Assembly: GCA_903922175.1 (NCBI GenBank)
Contig: CAIXSY010000429.1
Span: 1-48,526 of the forward strand
Length of the DNA: 48,526 nucleotides
Source of the DNA: an uncultured delta proteobacterium
GTDB lineage: Bacteria > Bdellovibrionota_C > UBA2361 > CAIXSY01
Direction: 5' to 3'
Shown here: piece after piece, positions 7,976-17,963 of the stretch
Layout of the letters: each line of letters begins with the position of its first letter
How positions within the stretch are numbered: the stretch's first letter is position 1
Position numbers and translations under genes: made by a program
Notes under the pieces: model-generated
What the model was told of the DNA's origin: nothing
Database searches by the model: none
What the model saw: the letters and a program-made list of their open reading frames with translations, nothing else

Positions 7976-9064
7976 TCAACAATTGACTTTGCCCCACTGC
8001 ACAAATAAATCTGCATGGTGAATGACACACCCTGCGCCTTCCATTATTTTAGGATCAGGACTGCAGTTTTCAGTACTAATCCCAGTAAGAAGGTTCTTCC
8101 AAACTTCCACACACCCTAAGTATTCCTTTTGAGAAGGAATTGCTTGGCCGATGGAACATCCAAACCTTGCTTTTTGAGAAATACTGTAATGTAGATACAT
8201 CTCCTTACATACAAGCTCAAAAGACCGCGGAGCCAAGTTTTTATAGTTCTCCTCGTATAATTGATGCAACGATCGACACGTCTCTACGTCGATGTTGATA
8301 AGGGGCTGTTCCTCTGGGTCGAGAGATCCTCCGTAAATATGCTCAGCGGGACCTGCATGCTTTAGTTCTTTGTGAAGCACTCTGTTTACAAAGATGCTTG
8401 AATCGTTTTTCTTTTGAATTTTCGCGATTAGGAGCCACAAAGAAATCGGTGAGGTGACAAAGCCAGCATAATACAAACGAGGAATGCCTCTTTCGCAAAT
8501 GAACTCAAGAAGGTTTAGCCTCATCTCGTTGAATTTGCGATGGAAGGAAATCGCGGACTCGAGATCTTTGGGACTTGGCTTGTTAATGGAATACCCACTA
8601 GGGAACGGATTTGGATGGTTGTGCAGTATCAAAACCGTATCATAAGCTATGCGGCGAACCTGTTCATGCAAATCTTGATCAGTCAGCGCCAAATAAACTG
8701 AATTTGCATCAGCACCTTTGTTCCACCATATTCTTCGAGATATATGATTTTTAACAAAGACTATTACAATCCATTCATGTTTCTTGTATTTGAGCAGTCC
8801 TGCAACTTTCGCAGGAGTAATTCGATAGTCCAATTGGCAGTCAACAAACTCTCCAACCGCCGCCATGGCAGCCTTGTAGGAAGGATCTGCGTAAATAGTG
8901 GTGGTCTGAAAGGAGTATTCCGACAAATGGATGTTCCTCTGTCGCTTCTTAGCTAGAGCAACGATCTGGTCATTAGTTAAAGGATGACGGTGCCGGTAGA
9001 TATCTATAGAATATAAAAGTGCCGCTAACCCTAATCCAGCTCCGATTACAATCACCAACGCCAT
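7976..9064 (-). CDS. Membrane-anchored JAMM/JAB (RadC-like) domain protein
   Basis: 362 residues. An N-terminal hydrophobic helix (residues 1-20, followed by basic RHRH) predicts a membrane anchor. The zinc-protease signature H-x-H-P then S-x-x-D is visible: His148 and His150 in LILHNHPNP, Ser164 and Asp167 in KPSPKDLES. This is the JAMM/JAB1 fold also found in RadC and in the deconjugating enzymes of some CBASS systems. The C-terminal 150 residues are Cys-containing and unrecognised. No ubiquitin-like or E1/E2 partner gene is nearby. It forms one module with the TIR gene, 182 bp upstream on the same strand. Confidence 0.7.
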   Translation of the reverse strand: MALVIVIGAGLGLAALLYSIDIYRHRHPLTNDQIVALAKKRQRNIHLSEYSFQTTTIYADPSYKAAMAAVGEFVDCQLDYRITPAKVAGLLKYKKHEWIVIVFVKNHISRRIWWNKGADANSVYLALTDQDLHEQVRRIAYDTVLILHNHPNPFPSGYSINKPSPKDLESAISFHRKFNEMRLNLLEFICERGIPRLYYAGFVTSPISLWLLIAKIQKKNDSSIFVNRVLHKELKHAGPAEHIYGGSLDPEEQPLINIDVETCRSLHQLYEENYKNLAPRSFELVCKEMYLHYSISQKARFGCSIGQAIPSQKEYLGCVEVWKNLLTGISTENCSPDPKIMEGAGCVIHHADLFVQWGKVNC

Positions 9065-9246
9065 GTTTACCTAGAATTACAACTTGGGTTCTTGAGGGGT
9101 AACACATCAATGTGTTTGCTCACGTCACTAGTACAAACTGCAAAATCTTTGGCAATATAACAGCTAGATTGTGCGGTTCTGGGCTCTCATAGTCAATGAA
9201 ATTTCCACGAAAACACGGCAGGCCCATAATCCGCACTACTCGTATA

Positions 9247-10458
9247 TTAGACGGCCTCCTCGATTGTTTCGACAAGAGGCATCTTTGCGGCTTTCAATTC
9301 GCGTTTGAGCTCCTCCTTCCATCGGCCATCTGAACTCATGCGTATGTATACGATTCCGTCAAAATCGGACGGGGTTTCCAGACTTGGAGTGATAAGAGCA
9401 CACACCCGCTGCTGGCCAAGATGGGAAAGAAAGTAACCTAGTTCAAGAATAACATTTTGTCTTGCTCGCGGTTCTAAAGATGCACCTTTGAGGCTGCCAA
9501 CATCGTCATCGGTCATTAGGACGATCGCGAATGTAACAAGCTCAGCCTCCTCAATAAATTTCGTCAGAAGATGCCGTCCCATGTTGGGTTGATCATGCAA
9601 TACTATTCCCTCCAGGCCGACACTTGAAAGAAACGAGACTATGTTTTCTCTGAGTACATCGTTTTGCCCGTGGACGACAAATACCCGATTAGGAGAACGT
9701 GTTTCAGACTCTTCGTGAGGATCCGCCTGTTCTGGAAGTATTTCACCAATTTCTTGGTGTTGAGATCGTTCAACCGTTGCAAGAGCTTTCTTGATAATAT
9801 AGGCCGACAATAAAGAATTTTCGGCCGTTGTTGCCGTTGGGTTATTAAGAGTGAACTCGATGATTTTGTTGGTCCTATCTCGGCGACTCCCCATGCCTCG
9901 ACCAGCATCCAGCCCAAATTGTCCTGCCTCCAGCAGTAAATCGTCTATGTCTGTATGACTCCATTCTGAGATTATGTTTTTAGCTTTGAGAATCTCGGCG
10001 CGAGTTGGTGCTGGAAGCGGTTTGAATTGGAATTGAGAAACGAGATTCTTATCGAATTTATAGCCAGCGGCGGCAAGAACCGAAAAGAGATCACGATCCT
10101 TGATAGCCCAGTGATTACGGCTGAACTCGAACTGTTCAAAATCAAGTTGCTCCCGAGTTTTCCAAAGAAAATCATTCAAAATTTTACTTGAAGTTGGCAA
10201 AGTAGTGAGCATCACCTTGATGTCACTTTTGGTAATATCAATCGCTTTAATCTGTACAACGTGCGCTTCTTCTTGGCCTCTCCCTTCGTACATCAGAATG
10301 CATGGCCATGATATAATGCAGTCCTTTGCCTCCACTGAGAGTGATTGCAACTGAACCCTAATTAGGTCAGCTGTGTACTCCAGGAAGCGATTTCTTGGAA
10401 TCTCAAATAGTCCGCTACCGCGATTTCCGACTTGGGATGGCACAAACAGACTGTACAT
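9247..10458 (-). CDS. TIR-like nucleotide-binding effector protein
   Basis: 403 residues. The C-terminal domain (about 258-392) starts RVFVVHGQND and contains VILELGYFLSHLGQQRVCAL with Glu339 in the place of the TIR NADase glutamate. This is the TIR-like family of Cap12/Pycsar effectors (PF10137 type), which degrade NAD when phage infection is sensed. A middle segment (about 165-225; TNKIIEFTLNNPTATTAENS) recurs in other standalone TIR proteins. The N-terminal 150 residues are unrecognised and may be the sensor. No cyclase or CD-NTase gene is adjacent, so it is probably a single-protein defence gene. Confidence 0.82.
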   Translation of the reverse strand: MYSLFVPSQVGNRGSGLFEIPRNRFLEYTADLIRVQLQSLSVEAKDCIISWPCILMYEGRGQEEAHVVQIKAIDITKSDIKVMLTTLPTSSKILNDFLWKTREQLDFEQFEFSRNHWAIKDRDLFSVLAAAGYKFDKNLVSQFQFKPLPAPTRAEILKAKNIISEWSHTDIDDLLLEAGQFGLDAGRGMGSRRDRTNKIIEFTLNNPTATTAENSLLSAYIIKKALATVERSQHQEIGEILPEQADPHEESETRSPNRVFVVHGQNDVLRENIVSFLSSVGLEGIVLHDQPNMGRHLLTKFIEEAELVTFAIVLMTDDDVGSLKGASLEPRARQNVILELGYFLSHLGQQRVCALITPSLETPSDFDGIVYIRMSSDGRWKEELKRELKAAKMPLVETIEEAV

Positions 10459-10749
10459 TTACTACGAGGTCCTTTGTCTCAATTGAAGTAGATTGGTTTG
10501 CCGCCTACAATGTTACGTATTACAGTCAGTCTAAACTGCCAGTAAGCGTACTCAACCTGAAAAACAACAACCTATCTAGTGCTAAATCGTTCTAAATTGC
10601 CTATGAATTCACCATATTAAAAAACCCCAAACTCACTTGCCACCATGTTACTCAAAGCTTTTGACCTCGATGTTGGAGTAGAGTCAGATGCGAGCACTCA
10701 TCGTTTTGGAATTCTAATGAGGCTGTTTGCCCCCTCCCCTAGCTTAACC

Positions 10750-10772
10750 TCCGATAACGCCCTCTTATCAGA
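10750..10772 (+). repeat. Recombination-site-like element 4
   Basis: TCCGATAA, 7-bp spacer CGCCCTC, TTATCAGA. The arms are identical to element 3 and only the spacer differs. It marks the end of the JAMM/TIR module and the start of the region with the exonuclease and defence operon. Confidence 0.5.
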
Positions 10773-10824
10773 ATGACTTCTCTAATCGCCTAAAACAATT
10801 ACCCGATTAAGAATTATTGAGGTC

Positions 10825-10838
10825 CTCTCCCGGGAGAG
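10825..10838 (-). terminator. Palindrome after the zinc-ribbon gene
   Basis: CTCTCCCGGGAGAG, a perfect 14-bp palindrome 4 bp beyond the stop codon of the minus-strand zinc-ribbon gene. There is no clear T-run after it, so a terminator role is only suggested by position. Confidence 0.35.
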
Positions 10839-10841
10839 AAA

Positions 10842-11117
10842 TCAATCCCAGACTTCCGTTATCGATACCTCTAGATCGTGCTTATGACACTTGGGGCATT
10901 CTATAGTCTCGGGCTTGTCAAGGTCCAGAGGTGTGGCAGGCGACCCGCAACAGAAGCATTTCGAAATCGGCTCGGCTGACAGGACAGAAAAGATGCCCTC
11001 GCAAGTGACACAGTACACTATGAAGTACGCGCTATTGCCGCCTACCTCGCCACAACCATCCATAAGACCTGTCGCACAAAATCCACATGGACAATCAATT
11101 CGATAAACGGTTCCCAT
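10842..11117 (-). CDS. Small zinc-ribbon protein
   Basis: 91 residues with four Cys pairs: CPCGFC (about 9-14), CVTC (about 36-39), CFCCG (about 54-58) and CPKCHKHDL (about 74-82). The last two form a rubredoxin-like zinc ribbon. It may bind nucleic acid or a protein partner. It is read away from the exonuclease gene, with 134 bp between the two starts. The start at 11117 is not supported by a strong ribosome binding site. I do not assign a function. Confidence 0.6.
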   Translation of the reverse strand: MGTVYRIDCPCGFCATGLMDGCGEVGGNSAYFIVYCVTCEGIFSVLSAEPISKCFCCGSPATPLDLDKPETIECPKCHKHDLEVSITEVWD

Positions 11118-11251
11118 GGGCTCATTTGAATCGGTACATGCAAAAAGGTCAAGCTTTCTTTGAGTCCGGAGGTAACAGCCTGCCCCTGCGTGCTAAAAGC
11201 TTGATTTCCCGCAGTCCGACGAGCACACTACATCAACAGGGATTTACTATT

Positions 11252-11989
11252 ATGATTCACGACTTAAGCGAGATTTTGTTCCTTGATATCGAGACGGTGC
11301 CGGCATACCGTAATATTTCCGAGGTCCCAGAGGACTTAAAGGAAATCTGGATTGAATCCAACACTAAGCGGCGTAAGAAAAAGGTCGTGGAAGATGAGGA
11401 CGACGGTGAGGCTCCGCCCGGGGCTGGCCCTTCGATCCAAGATGCCGGTCAAGCTGGCTATGACGAGGGAGCGGGCTTAAAGGCAGAATTCGGCAAAACC
11501 ATTTGCGTTTCCTTGGGCCACTTTGAAGGTGGCACGGCGGATGAGAACTTCCGCATTTATTCGCTATCCTCACATAACGAGAGTGAGATCCTAACTCAGC
11601 TCGCGGCAGTGTTCGAAAAGTATTCTACTTTCAAGCTCTGCGCCCACAACGGTAAAGGCTTTGATTTCCCATTCCTCGGAAAGAGGTTTCTGATCAACGG
11701 GATCCCCCTCCCCTCTCAACTCGATATCATGGGCAAGAAGCCCTGGGATATTCTCCACTTAGATACTAATGAAATGTGGGCTTTCGGAGCGCGAGGAGCT
11801 GGTACGGGAGCAAAGCTAAAGCTCCTTTGCGCGGTTTTTGGCATCCCCTCTCCTAAAGATGACATCGACGGGTCAGAGGTGCGCGGGGTTTACTATGAAG
11901 AAAACGACCTCCCGCGTATCGTTAAGTATTGCGAGAAGGACGTTATCTCTCTGGCGAAGGTTTTTAAAAAACTGCAAGGATTCCCGTGA
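11252..11989 (+). CDS. PolB-type 3'-5' exonuclease domain protein
   Basis: 245 residues from the ATG at 11252; the frame is open upstream, but homology begins here. DnaQ-like exonuclease motifs are in order: Exo I FLDIETVP with Asp12 and Glu14, Exo II CAHNGKGFDFPFLGKRF (about 131-147) and Exo III YCEKDVISLAKVF near the C-terminus. This is the standalone 'exonuclease domain of family B polymerase' family (DNA_pol_B_exo2), about 230-250 residues. A charged insertion (KRRKKKVVEDEDDGE) lies near residue 35. It converges on the HerA gene, 7 bp away, and may be a separate repair or defence gene. Confidence 0.85.
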   Translation: MIHDLSEILFLDIETVPAYRNISEVPEDLKEIWIESNTKRRKKKVVEDEDDGEAPPGAGPSIQDAGQAGYDEGAGLKAEFGKTICVSLGHFEGGTADENFRIYSLSSHNESEILTQLAAVFEKYSTFKLCAHNGKGFDFPFLGKRFLINGIPLPSQLDIMGKKPWDILHLDTNEMWAFGARGAGTGAKLKLLCAVFGIPSPKDDIDGSEVRGVYYEENDLPRIVKYCEKDVISLAKVFKKLQGFP

Positions 11990-11996
11990 TCTCAAT

Positions 11997-13781
11997 TCAC
12001 TCCTTACGCCATCGCCTTACAACGTCAGCAAAGCTCACGTTTCGCCAATCGGCTTGCCACTCCCCAAACACCTTCACGCTTTGGGACTGCGGCTCCGGAT
12101 TCGGCAATTCCAAATGAACGACAGCGGGAAGGAGTATTGCATCGCCGACCACGATGCACTCACCATCCGTTAGATTCGGTAGTATTTCGGTTATGGCGCT
12201 GGAATTATCTGGGAACAAGCGCCTGACGTAATCCTGATCGTGGCGGTTGGTTAGACGGAGTGCTATAAAATTGTTACACTGCGCAAATATAGTCTCCGAA
12301 ACTTCAGACGGCCGCTGGCTTACTACCATGAGGCTTAGTCCGTATTTTCTTCCCTCCTTGGCGATTCGCTCAATTGACTTTCGAGATGCCCTGTAAGCGG
12401 CATCGTCGCGCGCAGGCACATAGTTGTGCGCTTCTTCACAGACTACCATGACGGGTATATCATTCAGCACGCCCTTCTCGTGTTGGAGTTTGGAATAATG
12501 GAAACAAAAGTCGAATACTAGGCGTGAGATTAAGCTCACCGTTATGCTCAGCACTTCGAACGGCACGCCGCTTAAGTCGACGATGGTGATGTTTGCCTTA
12601 TTAATATAGCCAAGGAACTGCTTCATTATTTCCTCGAAGTCCTTAGTTTCGTAGGGTTTCCCGTCCCTCTGTGGGTGAAGCAAAAAATTTAGGCGTTTGT
12701 CCGAAAGCTTGGTCTGGAGTCTCGACACAAAGCGGTCGAATTCTCCATTGAACGGCCCTGTTGTTGCTCGATCCTCTTTGCCGGTCGACCATGGAACAAA
12801 ATCATGTACTTTATCGAAATACACACATCGATCTGGAACGAGCTGTGGCGGATTAGCGAACTTTGGAAGATTCTCCCCTGGTTTTTTGCCAATCACTTCG
12901 AGGTTCATGTTTTCAATATAATGTTCAACTTCCTCGATCGAGAAATAGACGGGTGTGTCGTAAGTGATATCCTTTACACCGGGGTTGTGCTTTTCCTTGT
13001 TTAGAATTACAGCTTGCTTAAACTGTGATACCTGATTGTGTGAGTTATCTTCGTTGCTCTCGATGAACATGCTCTCTAGTTCTTCCGAGTTCATGAGCCA
13101 ATAAGGAAGCTTCAATTTTGCCACATCAAGCAGATTGAGCGTAAAGTCCTGCTGTGTTTCCAGTTTGAACGCGGCAGCATACTCGGCGTGGATATCAAAA
13201 ACCACAATATGTGAATTATTTTGCCTACCACGGTTTTTGTTCTTGCCGTTGTTAATGCCAACCACGTCTTGCAAGACTTTCGCTACAGCACAAGACTTAC
13301 CAGACCCCGTAGAGCCAACGATCGCAATGTGCTTTCCAAAGAATCTATCACCGTTAATGTGCAGAATGACCGCCTCATTCATTGCAAGCTTCCCGAGAGG
13401 CATATTGTACAGTCCGCCAGATTGAAACAATGCGTCAAGTGTCCCGGTGTCCGCTACATATACAGGTTCGGTCGGCACCGGGAGTAAGACGCTGCCCCTT
13501 CGAAATTTTCCGTCAGCGCCTAGTGCGCCGATGGCCTGACATTCGATCTCGAACTGCCATTGAGGGGTGTTTGCTGAACCAGCCTCTGGTGTGGCGTTCT
13601 TCCCGTTCAGATTTAAGATAACCGCAATCGTGAAATCATCGTTACCTTGGGCGATCTTAAGATAACGACCAATCTGCAAGTCTTTTTTATTCTCTTCGAA
13701 TGTCTGGAGGTCTGCGATCTCAACAACAATACAGCTTGGCGAACACGAGAGGACCTGTCCGATAGATTTATTCGTAGGCAT
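11997..13781 (-). CDS. herA: HerA-type ATPase/translocase (DUF87)
   Basis: 594 residues. An N-terminal HAS-barrel-like region (1-110) precedes the ATPase core with Walker A GSTGSGKS (156-163), a VVFDIHAEYA strand (about 190), Walker B VMVVCEEAHNY (about 446), SQRPSEVSETIFAQCNNF (sensor region) and an ATP-domain arginine region (LRLTNRHDQDYVRRLF). HerA proteins form hexameric rings that move DNA and partner with nucleases (NurA in archaea; SIR2 or DUF4297 effectors in bacterial defence). The gene overlaps the upstream nuclease gene by 14 bp, so the two are translated together, as in HerA-DUF4297 defence pairs. It is the last gene of the long defence operon. Confidence 0.9.
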   Translation of the reverse strand: MPTNKSIGQVLSCSPSCIVVEIADLQTFEENKKDLQIGRYLKIAQGNDDFTIAVILNLNGKNATPEAGSANTPQWQFEIECQAIGALGADGKFRRGSVLLPVPTEPVYVADTGTLDALFQSGGLYNMPLGKLAMNEAVILHINGDRFFGKHIAIVGSTGSGKSCAVAKVLQDVVGINNGKNKNRGRQNNSHIVVFDIHAEYAAAFKLETQQDFTLNLLDVAKLKLPYWLMNSEELESMFIESNEDNSHNQVSQFKQAVILNKEKHNPGVKDITYDTPVYFSIEEVEHYIENMNLEVIGKKPGENLPKFANPPQLVPDRCVYFDKVHDFVPWSTGKEDRATTGPFNGEFDRFVSRLQTKLSDKRLNFLLHPQRDGKPYETKDFEEIMKQFLGYINKANITIVDLSGVPFEVLSITVSLISRLVFDFCFHYSKLQHEKGVLNDIPVMVVCEEAHNYVPARDDAAYRASRKSIERIAKEGRKYGLSLMVVSQRPSEVSETIFAQCNNFIALRLTNRHDQDYVRRLFPDNSSAITEILPNLTDGECIVVGDAILLPAVVHLELPNPEPQSQSVKVFGEWQADWRNVSFADVVRRWRKE

Positions 13782-15045
13782 TACTCAGTCCCAATATAAA
13801 GTAAAGCTCTTGCCACTTCGATAATCCAAATTGCGCTACATTCACGTCCTGCAGTTCCAGTGCTTCATGTGGCTTCTCGCCGACCATGATAAGGTCATTA
13901 CACTTGTGAAGGTTCAAAGTCGCCGCATGCGCACCCTGAAGCAGTCGCACGTCGAATTCGCGTATGTGATTGGACATCTTTCCGGTAGTCATGGGCGTGC
14001 GGAAGAAATGATCTTCAAAGAATTTTCCTCCTATGCACCCATCCGTGATCTTAATGCCCTTCTGAAAAAGTCTTTGGCAAATACCGGAGAAGCAGGATGC
14101 GTCGCAATCGAGGCAAAAAACCGGAGTCTGAGTGTGAGCCGGTTTGCAGTGATACTTCTCCAGATAGTCACTAATAAAAGTGACAATCCTACTGTCAAAA
14201 TCTTCCAAGCTACTCTTCGAAAGGATAAAGTACCGTAGACGTGTATTAATGCTGAGATTACACCTGAGTTGCCTACGCCTGGCCTCTAGAATCATCTTTC
14301 TTGTAGTCAACGCCAAAGTCCACCGGCTGATAGTCGTTGCTCTTATCGCGCTTAGCTCGTTTAGCAATTCAGTTCGATTAAGCTTTCGTTCCTCCCCCGA
14401 GTGCTTCATGCTTCGGTTCGCGATAATCTGAATGGCATTGGGATAAAGCAGCGTTGGTATATCACTTTTCGCTAAGCCATTTGACTCTAAAGCGCCGTAG
14501 ACATCGCTGACGAGCTGGCTGAGCGGAACACCGAATTCGAACGAAAACGCTCCGAGAAATCGCCTAATATTGACCTTGTCTTTGAGTTCGGCTGCTAAAA
14601 CCATCAGACTTTTATTCTCTGTTCTTAGAGCATCTTGCACCTCTGCAGTTGTGATTTTTCGAAGTCCAGGTTGCTGACCTTTGACATAAGCGTAGAGACG
14701 ATACCTAATTTTCCGTCCACCACACTTGTTAAAGTGCGCCAACATCTGGAGCAGCGGTTTATAAATGAGGCTTAGGGCAAAACCAATGTTCGATTCGTGG
14801 TACTTGCACTGAATTGCCGTGTCGTCGCGAGCACCAGCTATATCAATATCCTCGATTATACCTTCGACCGTGATCGTTTGCCCGTCATCTGCATTTAGTA
14901 TCTCAAGGAGGGTCTTATTGAATTGGTAGATAAACCCCTGAATAGTGTAATCTGCCGACCGTCGCGCGGCCTTTTTTCCAGAGGACGGCTGCAGCACTTT
15001 ATTTCTCTTACTCTTTACCAAGACTAAACTGCCGCACGTGTCCAC
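13768..15045 (-). CDS. DUF4297/Cap4-like dsDNA endonuclease
   Basis: 425 residues from a GTG; internal starts are possible. The N-terminal domain has the order seen in DUF4297/Cap4 nucleases: G-F-I-Y-Q-F at about 37-42, then EGIIEDID (Glu61, Asp66 region) and TAIQCKYHE (Gln79, Lys81), the PD-(D/E)xK active-site pattern. The rest is helical, with a C-terminal Cys-rich patch (FCLDCDASCFSGIC). Members cut DNA indiscriminately once activated. It is directly followed by herA with an overlap, and preceded by the DUF499 gene with an 89-bp gap. Together with HerA it should form a nuclease-ATPase complex. The exact start is uncertain. Confidence 0.78.
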   Translation of the reverse strand: MDTCGSLVLVKSKRNKVLQPSSGKKAARRSADYTIQGFIYQFNKTLLEILNADDGQTITVEGIIEDIDIAGARDDTAIQCKYHESNIGFALSLIYKPLLQMLAHFNKCGGRKIRYRLYAYVKGQQPGLRKITTAEVQDALRTENKSLMVLAAELKDKVNIRRFLGAFSFEFGVPLSQLVSDVYGALESNGLAKSDIPTLLYPNAIQIIANRSMKHSGEERKLNRTELLNELSAIRATTISRWTLALTTRKMILEARRRQLRCNLSINTRLRYFILSKSSLEDFDSRIVTFISDYLEKYHCKPAHTQTPVFCLDCDASCFSGICQRLFQKGIKITDGCIGGKFFEDHFFRTPMTTGKMSNHIREFDVRLLQGAHAATLNLHKCNDLIMVGEKPHEALELQDVNVAQFGLSKWQELYFILGLSNAYE

Positions 15046-15134
15046 CTTCGATTATCCTCTCTTTTCCATTCTGGTCGCACACCACGGATAGAGCGGTGTG
15101 GGCGAAATCGAAATATGCCTTTGCGCCTCTTGAA

Positions 15135-17963
15135 TCATTCCCAAGTCTTATTCTTAAAACCAAGACTGGCCGCATTCTCCGACACCGCACGCTTGATCTC
15201 GTCTTTCACACCGTTCGGAAACTCAGCCGAGATCTCCACACTTACCCTAACACTCGCTTGAGGATCGCTGACAAGCAGGCTGACGATTTCATCGGCTATC
15301 TGTACAAGACGCATCTTGGCGGTCGAGGCGTTTACCTCGGCAGTACCGATGAAAGTGTGAGCCTTATGTGTGATGCCCATCGCAGCCGACTTGCCTGGTG
15401 ACGACGCTGGCTCAAATCCTGGCAACATGGTGCTAAGTTGGCTGCCTGACGGCCCAGCCGGAGCGCCAGAAGTCGGCAAAGGATGTGGTAAATGCGCAGC
15501 CTCATATTGCTTTGCTGTTTCTAACTCGATTAGTAGTAGCGTGTCATCAAGCTGGATGTTTGCATCACCTAGCTTGAAGCCATCAAACGTACCCTCATGC
15601 TGCCCATAGGCAGTACCGAAGAAATCGCGGCTGGTGGCCCCTTTGAGGATAGCTTGTTCCAGTACATTGCGGCTCTTGAGACGCGGCAGATATAGGTAAC
15701 GCATTGTATCTTCCCAAAAGGCCATAGCACCGATAGCGGGCTTCTCTGCTTTCCAATAAAGCTCCTTTAACTTGCCCCGCAGATGAATAGGGGACCAGGT
15801 TGAAATTACCAGCTCGTTTTCGATACTGACGTGCTCAATCTCGGTGCCAAGCGCCGAGCCGCTGCTGCTAAGTAGAAATGCTTCGACAGTCGATTTCGCT
15901 TCAGTGGGCGAATATTGAACGGGACATAGGAGCCATTTATAACACTCGCGAGCGACACGCGGCAGAACTTCCTCAGACGTCTGGAATTCTTTCTCGGCCT
16001 GTCTATTTTGAACCTGGTCAATATTCAGGCGCCCGGCTTTCACGTCCTCCACGATGGACTCCCAAGCCAGCGCTACCCGGATGCAGTCGCACATACGCAC
16101 CAATGAACCTTGGTCAGGAGCAAGAAATATGAGGCGATTACCTCGATAACGAGGTTTAGTGCCGTTGTTGCGTACGTGATCTAGCACAGCATCGAAGGCC
16201 AGGCGTGGCTCATCACGACAATAGAACTGCTCAGGTGAAAGAAAGACGAGACGCAACGAGCTATCATCCGGCACGTCTGCGTGAGGGGTAAAGATGTGGA
16301 CACCGTCCAACAAAGTTACCCCACTAGCCAGTTTCTTAAGCACCTCGGCCAGCTTTCCAAGAACTTCGGTCTTGTCATCGAAGCGCTTTTTGCGGTCTTC
16401 CATTTCGCGGAGCAGGGTAGCGCGAGTATCAAACCAGAACCGTGTGGCATCCTGAGTCTTATCACCGGACCTGTGCAGGTAAACTAATTTTTCATCCAAG
16501 CGATTGAGAGCGTCGGAGTAAGTTGAAGAGGTTTGACCAGGCTGAAGGCAGCCAAGCAACACGCGAGCACGATCTAGGCCACGGATTCCAGCCTTGGTTG
16601 CCAACGAAGACGGGGCGCTTCCGAGAAAGATCGTGCGGGCTACACGACGAGCAGCGTTCACGGCGCCAAAGCGCGGCTCTTTGTTTTCTAACTCCGTCGT
16701 TTCGGCTCGATCGCCATCGATGTTGGTTTCAAGCACCGGATCCCAACCGGCTGGCAGGTAATAGGTTAACTCGTTACGGGAGCCCCCATCGTAAAGCGGC
16801 AAACTGCCAGGAAGGATCATTAGGTCTTTGTTATCATCTTTCCAAAGCCGGTAGATGACTTTGGCCATCAGTTTGAGCACGCCACGTGTGCGCTGAAAGC
16901 CATCAATCGTCGTCCAATCTTCATAAAGCCGGTCAAACACTTCCGGGTGAATTGGATACGCCTGGACGAGCCGGTCGAAATAGCGCGCCTCCTGAGTTTC
17001 TGTAGGTAACTTTGCCCCTTCTGCTACATAGGCATCTGCGAAGGCGCGACAAACTGCTTCGCGGGCTCTTTCATCGCGCACCGGCTCAAACAAACGCCGC
17101 CGAACGATCTCGAAGGCCTCTTCGGTGGCGACTGGTTTCCACAGTGCTTGCACTCGGCCGAAAGTCTTTTCCAAGGCTCGAAGCGCTGCTACTCCGCGTT
17201 GACTCCCCGCCTCTACCTCCGATTCTGGCAACGAGCCGAGAAGAATGGCGTTGGGCACGAGCTTGCAAGCTTCGGTGAGGGCCTGGAGAAATGACAAGTT
17301 GCTGTCGAAACTACCACCGCTTAATGGTTGGCCGTCCTGAAACTGTCGGATGTAGGCCAGCAACTCGTCAATAAGAACCACGCATGGTGCATAGGCTGCC
17401 AATAGGTTCTTGAGCACATCCTTCCCGGGTGATGTACCATTGGCGTCAGACTCTTTAACCAAAGCGAAGGCTTCTTCGCCACCAAGTTGCCAGGCGAGCT
17501 CACCCCAGAGTGTTCGCACACTTTGCTTGCCGCGCTTCCACGGCTGGCCGGGAGCGTGCGCACTGCCATCAAGCACCGCCACGCGAGCCTGCGGCACGTC
17601 CATCAACCCAGCCTGATCAATCAATGCCGAAATTCCAGCAAGATCACCCAGCGCGCACTTGCGCGTGGCAAGGTGATAAACCGCCAACATCGTGTGAGTC
17701 TTCCCGCCGCCAAAGGCCGTCTGGAGTTGAATTACTGGCTCGCCTCCCTTACCATTGAGGCGCTGCGCGACTTGGGTGAGTAACAAGCGCATGCCCTCAG
17801 TAATAAATGTTCGTTGGAAAAATGCAGGCGCGTCTTGATATTCGCGTGTTGCCTTACCGGTGCGAACGGCGGTGATGTCGGCAGCGAACTCAGACTGTTG
17901 GAATGTGCCTTCCAATACGTCGGGGTGCGGTACGGTAATCTCTCTCCAGGGTTTTATGTTCAT
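15135..17963 (-). CDS. DUF499 AAA+ ATPase of a defence system
   Basis: 942 residues. The start [19 protein letters not shown] and Walker [12 protein letters not shown] (80-90) are typical of DUF499 (COG1483). Walker B is [13 protein letters not shown] (about 200). Family members occur beside DUF1156 methylases and SNF2 helicases in defence islands; their biochemical role is not established. The ATG directly abuts the methylase stop codon (TAA at 17964-17966), so the two genes are co-translated. The C-terminal part (about 860-942) carries a [27 protein letters not shown] segment, which could be a regulatory domain. Confidence 0.88.
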   Translation of the reverse strand: MNIKPWREITVPHPDVLEGTFQQSEFAADITAVRTGKATREYQDAPAFFQRTFITEGMRLLLTQVAQRLNGKGGEPVIQLQTAFGGGKTHTMLAVYHLATRKCALGDLAGISALIDQAGLMDVPQARVAVLDGSAHAPGQPWKRGKQSVRTLWGELAWQLGGEEAFALVKESDANGTSPGKDVLKNLLAAYAPCVVLIDELLAYIRQFQDGQPLSGGSFDSNLSFLQALTEACKLVPNAILLGSLPESEVEAGSQRGVAALRALEKTFGRVQALWKPVATEEAFEIVRRRLFEPVRDERAREAVCRAFADAYVAEGAKLPTETQEARYFDRLVQAYPIHPEVFDRLYEDWTTIDGFQRTRGVLKLMAKVIYRLWKDDNKDLMILPGSLPLYDGGSRNELTYYLPAGWDPVLETNIDGDRAETTELENKEPRFGAVNAARRVARTIFLGSAPSSLATKAGIRGLDRARVLLGCLQPGQTSSTYSDALNRLDEKLVYLHRSGDKTQDATRFWFDTRATLLREMEDRKKRFDDKTEVLGKLAEVLKKLASGVTLLDGVHIFTPHADVPDDSSLRLVFLSPEQFYCRDEPRLAFDAVLDHVRNNGTKPRYRGNRLIFLAPDQGSLVRMCDCIRVALAWESIVEDVKAGRLNIDQVQNRQAEKEFQTSEEVLPRVARECYKWLLCPVQYSPTEAKSTVEAFLLSSSGSALGTEIEHVSIENELVISTWSPIHLRGKLKELYWKAEKPAIGAMAFWEDTMRYLYLPRLKSRNVLEQAILKGATSRDFFGTAYGQHEGTFDGFKLGDANIQLDDTLLLIELETAKQYEAAHLPHPLPTSGAPAGPSGSQLSTMLPGFEPASSPGKSAAMGITHKAHTFIGTAEVNASTAKMRLVQIADEIVSLLVSDPQASVRVSVEISAEFPNGVKDEIKRAVSENAASLGFKNKTWE

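Larger units (their letters stand above)
10459..10841. other. Intergenic region with two hairpins
   Basis: 383 bp without a convincing gene. It is AT-rich at 10560-10660. It holds recombination-like site 4 (10750-10772) and the 14-bp perfect palindrome CTCTCCCGGGAGAG (10825-10838) directly after the zinc-ribbon gene. The TIR gene promoter should lie at its left end. Confidence 0.6.

Noticed and set aside
11364..11573. Minus-strand frame opposite the exonuclease
   Set aside because: It lies inside a gene with clear catalytic motifs and has no supporting features.
15008..15190. A 60-residue minus-strand frame between the DUF499 and nuclease genes
   Set aside because: It overlaps both neighbours and lacks a recognisable start context. 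The 89-bp gap is better read as untranslated.
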